From assembly GCA_019634625.1 (NCBI GenBank), contig JAHCBA010000007.1, forward strand, positions 62,001 to 126,000: a DNA stretch of 64,000 bases, given 5' to 3'. This DNA is from Verrucomicrobiia bacterium (GTDB lineage: Bacteria; Verrucomicrobiota; Verrucomicrobiia; Limisphaerales; CAIMTB01). Both the position numbers and the translations under genes were made by a program. This document shows, in pieces, positions 1 to 9,274 of the stretch. Each line of letters begins with the position of its first letter. The first letter of the stretch is position 1. The notes below the pieces were generated by a model, which saw only the letters and a list, made by a program, of their open reading frames with translations, was not told the origin of the DNA and ran no database searches.

Positions 1-2
1 CC

Positions 3-1004
3 ATCGTCGGCGCCGGCTTCTGGGCGCGGTACCAGTTGGCCGCCTGGCGCGAACTCCCCGGCGCGCGCTGCGTCGCGGTGTGCAACCGCACGCGCGCGAA
101 AGCCGATGCGTTGGCGAAGGAGTCCGGCATTCGCGCCGTGTACCAGGACGCCGGGGAAATGCTCCAGCGCGAGAAGCCGGACTTTCTCGACATCATCACG
201 GACGTGGAGACGCACAGCCGGTTTGTCCATCTCGCCGCGGCGCACGGGACGCCTGCCATCTGCCAGAAGCCGCTGGCGCCCTCCGTGACCAGGGCGGAAG
301 AGATGATCGCCGCCTGTGCCACCGCCGGCGTGCCCTTGAGCGTGCATGAGAACTGGCGCTGGCAGACACCCATTCGCCAGCTCAAGGGGCTTCTCGACAG
401 CGGTGTCATCGGCACCCCGTTCCGCGCCCGAATCGACTATTGCAACCGCTTCCCGGTGTTCGACAACCAGCCGTTCCTCCGGACGCTGGAGAAGTTCATC
501 CTCACCGACATGGGCTGTCACATCCTCGACGTGGCGCGGTTCCTGTTCGGGGAGGCGGCAACGCTCTGCTGCCAGACGCATCAGATCCACCGCGACATCG
601 CGGGCGAGGATGCCGCGACCGTCCTGCTGCGAATGCGCTCCGGCGCGACGGTGGTCGTGAACCTGAGCTACGCCAGCCGGCTGGAGCACGACTGCTTTCC
701 GCAGACGCTGGTGGCCATCGAAGGGGATCTCGGCGCGATGGAACTGGCGCGGGATTACTGGATTCGAGTGACGACCGGCCAGGGCACGGAGGCGCGGCGG
801 TTTCCACCGCCGGAGTATTCCTGGGCGGACCCGCGGTACGCGCTGGTCCATTCCAGCATCGTCGCCTGTCATCGCGACCTGTTGAAGGCGTTGCAGAACG
901 GCACCGCGCCCGAGACCCGCGCGGAGGACAATGTGAAGACCCTCAAGCTCGTCGAGGCGGCCTACAAGTCGGCCCGCGACGGGCGGGTGGTGAAGATGTT
1001 TTGA
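3..1004 (+). CDS. apsD: Gfo/Idh/MocA oxidoreductase, probable D-apiose dehydrogenase (5' end cut by window)
   Basis: This is an NAD(P)-dependent sugar dehydrogenase. The frame is open from base 3 and begins inside the Rossmann fold (IVGAGFWARYQLAAW), so the true start lies upstream of the window; the TTG at 36 is not the start. The usual EKP motif appears as CQKPLAPS, followed by the conserved HENWRWQTP stretch and the C-terminal GFO_IDH_MocA fold up to the TGA at 1004. The family alone does not fix the substrate. The neighbours (ApnO-like, ApnL-like, importer, GH140-like apiosidase) make D-apiose the best guess, because ApsD of the known oxidative apiose pathway is a Gfo/Idh/MocA enzyme that makes D-apionolactone. 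Family is certain; substrate is inferred. Confidence 0.85.
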   Translation: MVGAGFWARYQLAAWRELPGARCVAVCNRTRAKADALAKESGIRAVYQDAGEMLQREKPDFLDIITDVETHSRFVHLAAAHGTPAICQKPLAPSVTRAEEMIAACATAGVPLSVHENWRWQTPIRQLKGLLDSGVIGTPFRARIDYCNRFPVFDNQPFLRTLEKFILTDMGCHILDVARFLFGEAATLCCQTHQIHRDIAGEDAATVLLRMRSGATVVVNLSYASRLEHDCFPQTLVAIEGDLGAMELARDYWIRVTTGQGTEARRFPPPEYSWADPRYALVHSSIVACHRDLLKALQNGTAPETRAEDNVKTLKLVEAAYKSARDGRVVKMF

Positions 1005-1026
1005 GAGCCTGTCTGAGCGGCCAACT

Positions 1027-1857
1027 ATGAAAACGATCACCCTCATCGGCGCCGGCGGAAAAATGGGCTGCCGCATCACCCGCAATCTCAAGCAGGGAGA
1101 CTGGCGGGTGCTGTGCCTGGAGACCAGTCCTGCGGGCATTCAACGGCTGACGGACCTGGGCGTGGGCTGCTCGGACGCCGCCACCGCCATCCCGGAAGCG
1201 GATGTGGCCATCTTCGCCGTGCCCGACGTGGCCATGGAGGCCGTCACGCGCGACATGGTGCCGCACCTCAAACCCGGCGCGCTGGTGGTCCTGCTCGATC
1301 CTGCCGCGCCGCTCGACGGCAAGATCGCGCACCGCGACGACCTCGGTTACTTCATCACCCATCCCTGCCATCCCAGCGTGTTCAACTGGGAGCCGAACGA
1401 GGAGGACTTTCGCGACTTCTACGGGGGCGTTTCGGCGAAGCAGGCCGCCGTCTGCGCGCTCATGCATGGCGGCGAGGACTTCTATGAGATCGGTGTCGAA
1501 ATCACCCGCCTCATCTACGCGCCCGTGAACCGGATCCACCGCGTCACCGTGGAACAGATGGCGATTCTCGAACCGGCGCTCGTCGAGACCCTCGCGCAAA
1601 CCTGCATGGAACGGGTCAAGGAGGGTTACGACCGCGTGGTCGCGAAGGGCATCCCCGCCGACTGCGCCCGTGACTTCGTGCTGGGTCACCTCCGCATTCA
1701 GGTGGCCGTGCTCTTCGGCGAAGTGAACGGAACGTTCTCCGATGCCGCCTACAAGATCAGCCGGCGCGCCAGGCCCGTCCTCTTCAAGGACGACTGGCAG
1801 AAGATCTTCGAGATGGACGACATCCGGGAACAGGTGCGGGACATCACCAGCAGGTGA
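1027..1857 (+). CDS. apnO: NAD-dependent oxidoisomerase, ApnO-like
   Basis: The 276-aa cytoplasmic protein has an N-terminal NAD-binding motif (LIGAGGKMGCRI, residues 5-16) and a C-terminal domain of the phosphogluconate-dehydrogenase-like type. A conserved HPCHPSVFNW segment lies around residue 115. It starts 22 bp after the dehydrogenase, so the two are probably co-transcribed. In the characterised apiose pathway, D-apionate oxidoisomerase (ApnO) converts D-apionate to 3-oxo-isoapionate and has this same two-domain build. I assign ApnO from fold and context; an uncharacterised beta-hydroxyacid dehydrogenase is the alternative. Confidence 0.75.
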   Translation: MKTITLIGAGGKMGCRITRNLKQGDWRVLCLETSPAGIQRLTDLGVGCSDAATAIPEADVAIFAVPDVAMEAVTRDMVPHLKPGALVVLLDPAAPLDGKIAHRDDLGYFITHPCHPSVFNWEPNEEDFRDFYGGVSAKQAAVCALMHGGEDFYEIGVEITRLIYAPVNRIHRVTVEQMAILEPALVETLAQTCMERVKEGYDRVVAKGIPADCARDFVLGHLRIQVAVLFGEVNGTFSDAAYKISRRARPVLFKDDWQKIFEMDDIREQVRDITSR

Positions 1858-1962
1858 CGGCTCGGAACCGGCGATGCGCACCGCGATGGGCAAGTCCGCG
1901 AGGCAACGGCGCTGCCGGGTGAGACGGCAACCCTGTGGAGACGGCAGGCCTGCAACCCGGCC

Positions 1963-2766
1963 ATGATCCTCGGCCTCAGCAGCTACACGTTTGGCTGGGC
2001 GGTTGGCGTGCCCGGCCATGAGCCGCCCAGCCCGCTCGATGAACTGGGTCTCCTCGACCAGTGCCGCGACCTTGGCACGGGCCTCCTGCAGATCGGCGAC
2101 AATCTGCCGTTGCACACCTTCGATCCGGCCCGCCTGGCGCGCTTCTCCGAACAGGCGGCCCTCCAGGGTGTGCAACTCGAGATCGGCGCACGGGGGCTGA
2201 CCTTTGAAAACGTCGGCCGCTACGCCGCCATCGCCCGGCGGCTCAACGCACGGCTCGTCCGTTTCGTGATCGACGATGCGGGCTATCATCCCGAGCCCGA
2301 GTTCCTCACCGGCCTTCTGCGCCGGTGCGATCCCTTGCTCGGCGGCCTGACGCTGGGCATCGAGAACCATGACCGTTTCCCCGCCAGCACCCTGCGCGCG
2401 ATGATCGAGAGGGCGGGCAGCGACCGCCTGGGCGTGTGCCTCGATACCGCCAATTCCCTGGGGGCGGGCGAGGGACTGGACACCGTGCTGCACGAACTCG
2501 GGCCCCTTGCGGTCAATCTGCACATCAAGGATTTCGCGGTCCCCCGCCTGCCCCACCGGATGGGCTTCACCGTCGAAGGGCGGCCGGCGGGACAAGGCTT
2601 GCTCGACGTGCCCCGCCTGTTGAAGCATCTCTCCCCGTTCCCTCGCTGCCAGACCGCCGTCCTGGAACTCTGGACCCAGCCTGAACCGCGCCTGGAGGAC
2701 ACCCTTGCGAAGGAAGCTGCCTGGGCCAGGCAAAGCATCGAGTACCTGAAGCCGTTCTTCCACTAA
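1963..2766 (+). CDS. Xylose-isomerase-like TIM barrel, candidate 3-oxo-isoapionate decarboxylase
   Basis: The 267-aa protein belongs to the AP-endonuclease-2/xylose-isomerase-like TIM barrel superfamily. Metal-ligand-type segments are visible: GIENHDRF near 128, LGVCLDTANSLG near 157 and NLHIKDF near 188, with a late ELW near 239. It begins 105 bp after apnO and ends 9 bp before the binding-protein gene, so it is inside the operon. OiaC, the 3-oxo-isoapionate decarboxylase that gives L-erythrulose and CO2, is to my knowledge of this fold, which would complete the pathway. No OiaK kinase or RuBisCO-like OiaT/OiaX gene is visible, which favours the OiaC branch. A generic sugar isomerase or epimerase remains possible. 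Confidence 0.7.
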   Translation: MILGLSSYTFGWAVGVPGHEPPSPLDELGLLDQCRDLGTGLLQIGDNLPLHTFDPARLARFSEQAALQGVQLEIGARGLTFENVGRYAAIARRLNARLVRFVIDDAGYHPEPEFLTGLLRRCDPLLGGLTLGIENHDRFPASTLRAMIERAGSDRLGVCLDTANSLGAGEGLDTVLHELGPLAVNLHIKDFAVPRLPHRMGFTVEGRPAGQGLLDVPRLLKHLSPFPRCQTAVLELWTQPEPRLEDTLAKEAAWARQSIEYLKPFFH

Positions 2767-2775
2767 CCCGACCCC

Positions 2776-3843
2776 ATGAAGATCCCTTCCCCACTTCTCC
2801 TGAACCGGACTCGCGCGGGCACCAGGGCGGCACGGTTCCCCTCGCTCGTCGGGGCCTGTCTCGCGCTCGTCGCCCTCGCTCTGGGCGGCTGCGGCAGATC
2901 CGGTTCCTCCGGGAGCGCCCAGGATGCGGATGGCAGACCCCTCACCATCGGCGTCGCCTTCGAGACGCTGCAAACCGAGTACTGGATCGCCGGGTACGAG
3001 GCGATCAAGGCCGAGTGCGCCAGACGCGGCTTCCGGGTGATCGAGGCCGTGGCGGACAACGATGCGAACCGTCAGTTGCAGCAGGTGAGAAACTTCATCA
3101 CCCGCAAAGTGGACGGCATCATTCTCGTGCCCAAGGACGCCAGCACCTGCATCCCGATGATCCGGGCGGCCAACGCGGCGAACATCCCCATCGTCCTGTT
3201 CAACCGGCCCGCCGGCCGGAGCGACGCGAAGTCCGTCGCCGTGGTCGCCGACAACTTCGCGCTCACCCGGGAGACCGTCGCCTACCTGATCGAGGAAGCC
3301 CGGAAGTCGGGCCGGAAACACAAGGCGATGGTCCTGCTCGGGGATCTCGGCGACATGAACGCCATCGGGCGCCGTGACGGCTTCGAGGCGGCGGTCACCG
3401 AGGCGCCCGGGATCGTGGACGTCGTCGCGCGCATCCCGACCGAATGGAATCAGGAGAAGGCGCACGCCGGGGTCGTGAATGCGCTTCAGGCCCACCCCGA
3501 CATCAGCTTCATCTTCACCAGCTCCGATTTCCTGCTCCCCAGTATCGTCAGCGCCCTTCGAAGCGCCGGGAAGTATCACAAGATCGGCACGCCCGGCCAT
3601 GTCCTGCTCGGCGGCTTCGATGGCGACGCGACGGCGTATGCCATGTTGCTGGACGGCTATCTCGACGCCACCGGCGTGCAGGACGTGTATTTTGAAGCGG
3701 AGCAAAGCGTGCAGGCCATCGTGGATCTGCGCGCGGGCAGGGAACTGCCGGAGATCATCCAGGACCCCGGATTCGTGATCCACCAGGGCAACCTGAAGGA
3801 GAAGGCGCCGCAGATGTGGGGAGCCAACCTCCAGAGGAAATGA
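2776..3843 (+). CDS. Sugar ABC transporter substrate-binding lipoprotein
   Basis: This 355-aa periplasmic sugar-binding protein is of the RbsB/LacI-like type (Peripla_BP_4). It has a basic N-terminus, a hydrophobic stretch and a lipobox (LALGGC, Cys at residue 39), so it should be a lipoprotein. The mature part begins with the typical beta strand LTIGVAFETLQTEYW and contains NFITRKVDGIILVPKDAS. It lies directly upstream of, and overlaps by 4 bp, the first permease, so it is the binding component of the importer that follows. Apiose is the predicted ligand from the neighbouring catabolic genes only. Confidence 0.9.
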   Translation: MKIPSPLLLNRTRAGTRAARFPSLVGACLALVALALGGCGRSGSSGSAQDADGRPLTIGVAFETLQTEYWIAGYEAIKAECARRGFRVIEAVADNDANRQLQQVRNFITRKVDGIILVPKDASTCIPMIRAANAANIPIVLFNRPAGRSDAKSVAVVADNFALTRETVAYLIEEARKSGRKHKAMVLLGDLGDMNAIGRRDGFEAAVTEAPGIVDVVARIPTEWNQEKAHAGVVNALQAHPDISFIFTSSDFLLPSIVSALRSAGKYHKIGTPGHVLLGGFDGDATAYAMLLDGYLDATGVQDVYFEAEQSVQAIVDLRAGRELPEIIQDPGFVIHQGNLKEKAPQMWGANLQRK

Positions 3844-4805
3844 GTCCCGCCCTCCGGCTCATCCGTTCGGAATACCTTGTCCTTCTTCTCAGCGGCGCCC
3901 TGGTGGTCGCGCTCGGGCCCTTCACTCCCGGTCTGGTCTCTGCGGGCAACCTGGTCAACCTGCTTGGGAATCTCGCCCCGCTCCTCATCGTGGCGGTGGG
4001 ACTGACCGTGGTGCTGATCGCCGGCGGCATCGATCTCTCCGTCACCTCGGTCATCGCCCTCACCTCGGTCGTGGGCGGGATGGTGATGAATGGCGAAACG
4101 GGATGGCTGCGCGGGCATCCGGCCGCCGTGCCGGTCGGGACCCTGTTGATGCTGACCCTCGGCGGACTCATGGGTGCGGGAAACGGGTTCGCCGTGACCC
4201 GGCTCCGGATGCCCCCCTTCATGGTCACTCTGACGAGCATGATGTTTCTGTCCGGACTCGCCATCTGGCTGACGCGGTCGAGGAACATTCCCGGACTGCC
4301 CCCGGCGTTCACGATCCTCGGCGGCCCGGTCTGGATCTCACTGCCCATTGCCGCCGCCTTCGCCGGCGTCGCGCACCTGATGCTTTCGCGTTCGATGTTC
4401 GGACGCTGGCTCCATGCCGTCGGCCACAACCCGCGCACCGCGCATGTCTCCGGCGTCCCGGTGGAGGGCGTGGTCACCATGGCCTACGTGGTCAGCGGCA
4501 TCTTTGCCGCCGCCGCGTCGGTGCTCTACACCGCACGGCTCGAAACGGCGTCGCCCGTGCTCGGCCAGCGCATCCTGCTGGATGTCATCGGGGCGACGGT
4601 CATTGGCGGAACGAGCCTGTTCGGCGGGAAGGGCAAGGTGCTGTGGACCCTGTTTGGCGTCCTGTTCCTCACCCTGCTCGACAATGCCCTCAACCTCCTC
4701 GACCTGTCCTACTTCACCATCATGATCGTGAAGGGACTGGTCATCCTCATGGCGGCCGTCCTCGATGTGGGAAGGAGTTCCTGGCTCAGGCCCCGCGGTT
4801 CCTAA
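3840..4805 (+). CDS. Sugar ABC transporter permease (RbsC-like)
   Basis: This inner-membrane permease of the BPD_transp_2 family has about 321 aa and eight or more hydrophobic segments. The family signatures LTVVLIAGGIDLSVTSVIAL and VIGGTSLFGGKGKV are present. I chose the ATG at 3840 because it overlaps the stop of the binding-protein gene as ATGA and follows a purine-rich AGAGGAA. An in-frame GTG at 3816 would add eight unlikely residues. It is one of two different permeases flanking the ATPase gene, which suggests a heterodimeric channel. Confidence 0.9.
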   Translation: MSPALRLIRSEYLVLLLSGALVVALGPFTPGLVSAGNLVNLLGNLAPLLIVAVGLTVVLIAGGIDLSVTSVIALTSVVGGMVMNGETGWLRGHPAAVPVGTLLMLTLGGLMGAGNGFAVTRLRMPPFMVTLTSMMFLSGLAIWLTRSRNIPGLPPAFTILGGPVWISLPIAAAFAGVAHLMLSRSMFGRWLHAVGHNPRTAHVSGVPVEGVVTMAYVVSGIFAAAASVLYTARLETASPVLGQRILLDVIGATVIGGTSLFGGKGKVLWTLFGVLFLTLLDNALNLLDLSYFTIMIVKGLVILMAAVLDVGRSSWLRPRGS

Positions 4806-4811
4806 CCGGGC

Positions 4812-6371
4812 ATGCGCATGGCCACGACTCACTCACCGCAGGGCGCCGCCGCCGGACTCCTGACCTTCCGTGGCATCACCAAGGCCTTTTTCGGAGTCCG
4901 GGTGTTGAAGTCTGTCAGCTTCAGCGTGCCCGGGGCGCGGATCGTCGGGCTCGTCGGCGAGAATGGCGCCGGGAAATCCACCCTGATGAACGTGCTCGGC
5001 GGGAATCTCGCCGCCGATGAAGGCTCAATGCGCTTCGCCGGGAAGCCCTACTCGCCGCGCGTGCCCCGGGACGCGCGCGACGCCGGCATCGGGTTCGTCC
5101 ATCAGGAACTCAACCTGTTTCCCAATCTCAGCATCGCCGAGAATCTCTTTCTGACCGGGTTTCCGACGATGGGACCGTTCATCCGCCGGGCCGGGATGCG
5201 GGACCGGACGGACGTCCTGCTGCAGCGGGTCGGACTCAGGCTCTCGCCCGATGCGCCCGTTGAGACCCTATCCCCGGGCGAACGCCAGCTCGTCGAGATC
5301 GCCCATGCGCTCTCCTTCGATGCCCGGCTCATCCTTCTCGACGAGCCCACGACCTCGTTGAGCGCGCGCGAGTGCGGGCGGTTGTTTGCGCTCATGCGCC
5401 AGCTTCGCGCCGAGGGACGCTCGATCATCTTCATCTCGCACGCGCTCGGGGATGTGCTGCGGATCTGCGATGAAGTGGTCGTGCTGCGCGACGGGGAGGT
5501 CGTGGGCCAGGGACCGGCGACCGGGTTCGATCAGCCACGGCTCGTTTCCCTGATGGTGGGACGTGAGTTGAAGCAGCTCTTCCCGGATCGGCGGAGAAAT
5601 GGCCCGCCCGAAGGTTCCGAAGCGTTGCTCGAAGTCCGTTCCCTCACCCAGCCCGGGGTGATTCGGGACATCTCCTTCACCCTGCACCAGGGCGAGGTGC
5701 TGGGCCTGTCCGGGCTCATGGGCGCCGGGCGCACGGAACTGGCGCGCATCCTCTTCGGGCTCGATCCGTTCGAGCGCGGAAGCCTCCGCATCGCCGGCCA
5801 GCCCTTGCACGGTTCCCCCCGCCGCCGCATCCGGCGGGGACTGGCCATGCTGACCGAGAACCGCCGGGACGACGGCCTCTGCCTGGAGGCCTCGGTGGCG
5901 GACAACCTCGCCCTGGTGACGTTGCCTCAATACATCCGGCCGCCCCTCGGGATGCTGGATCCACGGAGACTGGGCGGCGCGCTGGCCCGCATCCGCGAAG
6001 CCGTCCGGCTGCAGCCATCGGTCAGACTCGAACAAACCGCGGGCACCTTGAGCGGGGGCAACCAGCAGAAGGTCGTCCTGGCCAAATGGCTGCTGGCCGA
6101 ACCGCGCGTGCTCATTCTCGACGAACCGACGCGCGGCATCGACGTGGGCGCGAAGTTCGAGATCTACCAGCTCATCCTCGAACTCGCGGATCGGGGTGCC
6201 GGCGTGATCGTCATCTCGTCGGAGATCGAGGAACTCATCGGCCTCTGCGACCGGATCCTTGTCCTGAGCCGGGGCGCCCTCAGCGGTGAGTTCTCCCGCG
6301 ATGCGTTTGACCGGGAAAAGATCCTGCACACCGCATTGGCCGGGCACGACCGGGGGGAAGGGAAGCCATGA
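4812..6371 (+). CDS. Sugar ABC transporter ATPase (RbsA/MglA-like, two ABC domains)
   Basis: This 519-aa cytoplasmic ATPase has two fused ABC domains, as usual for carbohydrate importers of the RbsA type. Domain 1 has Walker A GENGAGKST (49-57), signature LSPGERQLVEIA (153-164) and Walker B LILLDEPT. Domain 2 has the usual degenerate Walker A (GLMGAGRTE) but a good signature (LSGGNQQKVV) and Walker B LILDEPTRG. The start at 4812 lies 6 bp after the permease stop; an ATG at 4818 is also possible. Its last bases overlap the next permease. Confidence 0.93.
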   Translation: MRMATTHSPQGAAAGLLTFRGITKAFFGVRVLKSVSFSVPGARIVGLVGENGAGKSTLMNVLGGNLAADEGSMRFAGKPYSPRVPRDARDAGIGFVHQELNLFPNLSIAENLFLTGFPTMGPFIRRAGMRDRTDVLLQRVGLRLSPDAPVETLSPGERQLVEIAHALSFDARLILLDEPTTSLSARECGRLFALMRQLRAEGRSIIFISHALGDVLRICDEVVVLRDGEVVGQGPATGFDQPRLVSLMVGRELKQLFPDRRRNGPPEGSEALLEVRSLTQPGVIRDISFTLHQGEVLGLSGLMGAGRTELARILFGLDPFERGSLRIAGQPLHGSPRRRIRRGLAMLTENRRDDGLCLEASVADNLALVTLPQYIRPPLGMLDPRRLGGALARIREAVRLQPSVRLEQTAGTLSGGNQQKVVLAKWLLAEPRVLILDEPTRGIDVGAKFEIYQLILELADRGAGVIVISSEIEELIGLCDRILVLSRGALSGEFSRDAFDREKILHTALAGHDRGEGKP

Positions 6372-7342
6372 CCCGCGCCGCCCTCGTCCTGCTCAACGGA
6401 TCCACGGTGCTGCTGTTCGTCGCGGTCCTGGCGGTGTTTGGCACGCTCTCACCGAAGTTTCTCACCGGCGCCAACCTGGAAAACCTGCTCGTGCAATCCT
6501 CCTCCACCGCCGTCGTCGCCATCGGCATGACATTCGTGCTGGTGACGGCGGGCGTGGATCTGTCGGTGGGCGCGATCATGTTCATTGCGGCGGCGGTCGC
6601 GGGGAAACTTCTGCTGGCCGGGGTCGCCCTGCCGCTGGCCCTGCTCGCCATCCTTGCCACGGGTCTCGCCTGCGGGGCAATTAATGCGCTGCTGGTCACG
6701 CGCCTCGGCATCGTCGCCTTCATCGCCACCCTGGCAACCCTCTACGCCGGGCGCGGCCTGGGCCTCTGGATCACCCAGACGCGGGCGATGAATCTGCCCG
6801 ACGTGTTCCTTCACATCGGCACGGCGCGGCTGGCAGGAGTGCCCCTACCGCTGATCGTGTTCGCCGGGGTCCTCGCACTGGCCCATGTCACACTCACCCG
6901 AACGCCGTTCGGGCGTCAGCTCTACGCGGTCGGCAACCATCTGGAGGCGGCAAGGAAGGCCGGCCTGAACACGCGCAGGCTCCTCGCCTCGGTCTATGTC
7001 ATCAGCGGACTGTGTGCCGCGATCGGCTGCATCCTCTCCCTCGCGCAGCTTGGCGCGGTCTCGCCGACGTTCGGCACCCATCGTGAGTTCTCCGCCATTG
7101 CCGCAGCCGTGCTCGGTGGGACGAGTCTCTTCGGAGGACGCGGCGCCGTCTTTCCCGGCACGGTGCTGGGAGCCGTGCTGATTCAAAGCGTCGAGAACGG
7201 GCTGGTGATCCTGAATGCCGATCCCTACCTCTATCCGCTCGTGACCAGCGCCATCATCTTCGTGGCGGTGCTCATCGACAGTACCCGTCAGCGGCTGGTG
7301 GCTTCGTTGACCCGGCGGAGAATCCGGGGGGAGGAGGCATGA
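6368..7342 (+). CDS. Sugar ABC transporter permease (second, RbsC-like)
   Basis: This 324-aa BPD_transp_2 membrane protein carries the same signatures as the first permease (FVLVTAGVDLSVGAIM and VLGGTSLFGGRGAVF), but the two are clearly diverged paralogues. The ATG at 6368 overlaps the ATPase stop as ATGA, and its own stop overlaps the next gene as ATGA, so translation of the three genes is probably coupled. With the binding protein, first permease and ATPase it completes one importer. Confidence 0.9.
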   Translation: MTRAALVLLNGSTVLLFVAVLAVFGTLSPKFLTGANLENLLVQSSSTAVVAIGMTFVLVTAGVDLSVGAIMFIAAAVAGKLLLAGVALPLALLAILATGLACGAINALLVTRLGIVAFIATLATLYAGRGLGLWITQTRAMNLPDVFLHIGTARLAGVPLPLIVFAGVLALAHVTLTRTPFGRQLYAVGNHLEAARKAGLNTRRLLASVYVISGLCAAIGCILSLAQLGAVSPTFGTHREFSAIAAAVLGGTSLFGGRGAVFPGTVLGAVLIQSVENGLVILNADPYLYPLVTSAIIFVAVLIDSTRQRLVASLTRRRIRGEEA

Positions 7343-9240
7343 GCCTGCTGCCCCTGCATGCGGGCGCCCTCGCCATGGAGTTTGACCCGGACACCGGCTT
7401 CCTGCGCCATGTCCGGCTTGGCACAACCGAGCTTGTCCGGGGCATCTACGCCGCCGTGAGGGACGCCAACTGGAACACCGTGCCTCCCGTGCTTTCCAAC
7501 CTCGTTGTCCGCGCCTCGGAAAAGTCCTTTCACCTCTCCTTCGATGCCGGGTGCCGTCGGGACGGCATCGAGTTCGGTTGGACCGGACACATTCGCGGGG
7601 CGGCGAATGGAACGGTGAAGTTCCAGTTCGATGGCGTGGCACATTCCGGCTTTCTCAGCAACCGCATCGGCCTCTGTGTGCTCCATCCGATCCGCGAGTG
7701 CCGGGGCGCCCGGGCCTGGGTGGTGCGGACGAACGGTCAGGAGGAGCGAGGCCGCTTCGCCCGCGACATCGAACCGCAAGGGGTCGGAGCGGCGACCTTT
7801 CGTGACATGAAGACCCTCGCCCACGAGGTCAGGGGAGGCATCCGGGTGACCTTCCAGTTCAAGGGCGACGTCTTCGAAATGGAGGATCAGCGCAACTGGA
7901 CGGACGCGAGCTTCAAGACCTACTGCACGCCCCTCGCCCTGCCCTTTCCCAGGGCGGTTCGCGCGGGTACACGCGTTCGGCAGAGCGTCACGCTGCGGGC
8001 CACCTGGCGTTCCTTCCGGCCGGGGCGCTCCATGGCGCGGACGGCTCTCGTGCCGCCTACCGTTCCCACCCACGAGCTTCCCCGTCTCGGACTGGGCAGG
8101 GCGAGCCATGGCAGACCGTTGCGTGCGCTGGAAGTCAGGCGCCTCGCAGCCCTTCAACTCGCGCACCTGCGCGCCGATGTGCGGCTGAAGGAGGCGGGCT
8201 GGCGGGAGACGCTGAAGCGGGTACTCCGTGATGCGGCGAAACTGGATCTCCGACTGGAACTCGCCCTCCATCTTCCCGACCTCGATGGCGCCCGTGAACT
8301 TCGCGAGGTCGCCAGCCTGGCGCGCGGGCGCATCGAGCGGGTGCTGGTGTTCCGCGACGGCGAAGAGGCGACCGGTCGCGCCACACTGAACCATGCCCGA
8401 GCCGCCCTCCGGCCGCTGCGGGTTCCGATCGGCGGCGGTTCCAACGCCCACTTCTGTGAACTCAACCGGGCCCACGCGCTCCACCGGCTCGGGGCTTCGG
8501 AATGTGACTTCCTCGGCTGGCCTGCCACACCCCAGGTCCACACCTTCGATGGCATTTCCCTGTTCGAGAATCTCGAAGCCCTGCCCGACACCGTCGCCAG
8601 CGCCCGCCGGATGGCGCCGATGAAGCCGCTCATCGTGTCCCCGGTCACCCTGCGTCCCCGATTCAACGCCGTGGCAACCAGGGCGGACCCGGCCGGGCCG
8701 GCAGACGAACTGCCATCGACGGTGGACCCACGCCAGCCCACGCTGCTCGCCGCGGCCTGGACACTCGGCAGCCTTGCGGCACTGACAGGCGCCGGGACCG
8801 CCGCCGTGACGTACTTCGAAACGACGGGGTGGCGGGGCATCATGGAAACCACGGAGGGATCGCCCCTGCCGGACCTGTTTCCCTCCCTGCCGGGCGCCGT
8901 ATTTCCAGTTTATTTCGTCTTCGCAGCCGTGGCCGGCTTCCGTCAGGTCACGCCGTTCCCGATGCCACCCGATGGTGAATACACGGCGCTCGCACTCTTC
9001 CGGGACGGCTATCTCCGCCGCATCGTCATCGCCAACCTCCGCACCGATCCGCTGCGGCTGGGCCTCTCCCTTCCTGCAGGGCGCGCGCGCTGGAGCATGC
9101 TCGACGAAACGACCCTCGATCGGGCGCAGCACCGCCCGGAATCCCATCTTGCGGGACCTGGCGAATGGGTTGCGGGGGGTGCCGGGAAAGTCGAACTGGT
9201 GCTGCAGAAGTACGCGCTGGTCGTCCTGGATTTGGAGTAG
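7339..9240 (+). CDS. apnL: D-apionolactonase-like protein (ApnL family)
   Basis: This is a 633-aa soluble protein without a signal peptide. Its first third is beta-rich and ends in the segment FEMEDQRNWTDASFKTY (near 172-188), which I recognise as characteristic of the ApnL family that hydrolyses D-apionolactone to D-apionate. The later part looks like a barrel: repeated helices, then GGGSNAHFCELNRAH near 367-381 and a C-terminal beta domain ending in QKYALVVLDLE. It overlaps the permease stop by 4 bp. Fold and reaction come from memory of the family plus context. Confidence 0.8.
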   Translation: MSLLPLHAGALAMEFDPDTGFLRHVRLGTTELVRGIYAAVRDANWNTVPPVLSNLVVRASEKSFHLSFDAGCRRDGIEFGWTGHIRGAANGTVKFQFDGVAHSGFLSNRIGLCVLHPIRECRGARAWVVRTNGQEERGRFARDIEPQGVGAATFRDMKTLAHEVRGGIRVTFQFKGDVFEMEDQRNWTDASFKTYCTPLALPFPRAVRAGTRVRQSVTLRATWRSFRPGRSMARTALVPPTVPTHELPRLGLGRASHGRPLRALEVRRLAALQLAHLRADVRLKEAGWRETLKRVLRDAAKLDLRLELALHLPDLDGARELREVASLARGRIERVLVFRDGEEATGRATLNHARAALRPLRVPIGGGSNAHFCELNRAHALHRLGASECDFLGWPATPQVHTFDGISLFENLEALPDTVASARRMAPMKPLIVSPVTLRPRFNAVATRADPAGPADELPSTVDPRQPTLLAAAWTLGSLAALTGAGTAAVTYFETTGWRGIMETTEGSPLPDLFPSLPGAVFPVYFVFAAVAGFRQVTPFPMPPDGEYTALALFRDGYLRRIVIANLRTDPLRLGLSLPAGRARWSMLDETTLDRAQHRPESHLAGPGEWVAGGAGKVELVLQKYALVVLDLE

Positions 9241-9274
9241 AGATGCTCCGGACGCCTGCCTACTGTCACGTCCC

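Noticed and set aside
1005-1014. GAGCCTGTCT, also an arm of the palindrome at 11847
   Set aside because: Only a 10-base match with no flanking similarity and no inverted partner, so it may be chance.
943-3783. Long minus-strand ORF of 946 codons
   Set aside because: It lies antisense to the apnO, TIM-barrel and binding-protein genes, which have clear motifs. Long antisense frames are expected at this GC content and the product has no recognisable domain.
8972-9274. N-terminal extension of the AraC gene
   Set aside because: It would overlap apnL by 269 bases and adds no recognisable sequence; the ATG at 9275 gives a normal length.
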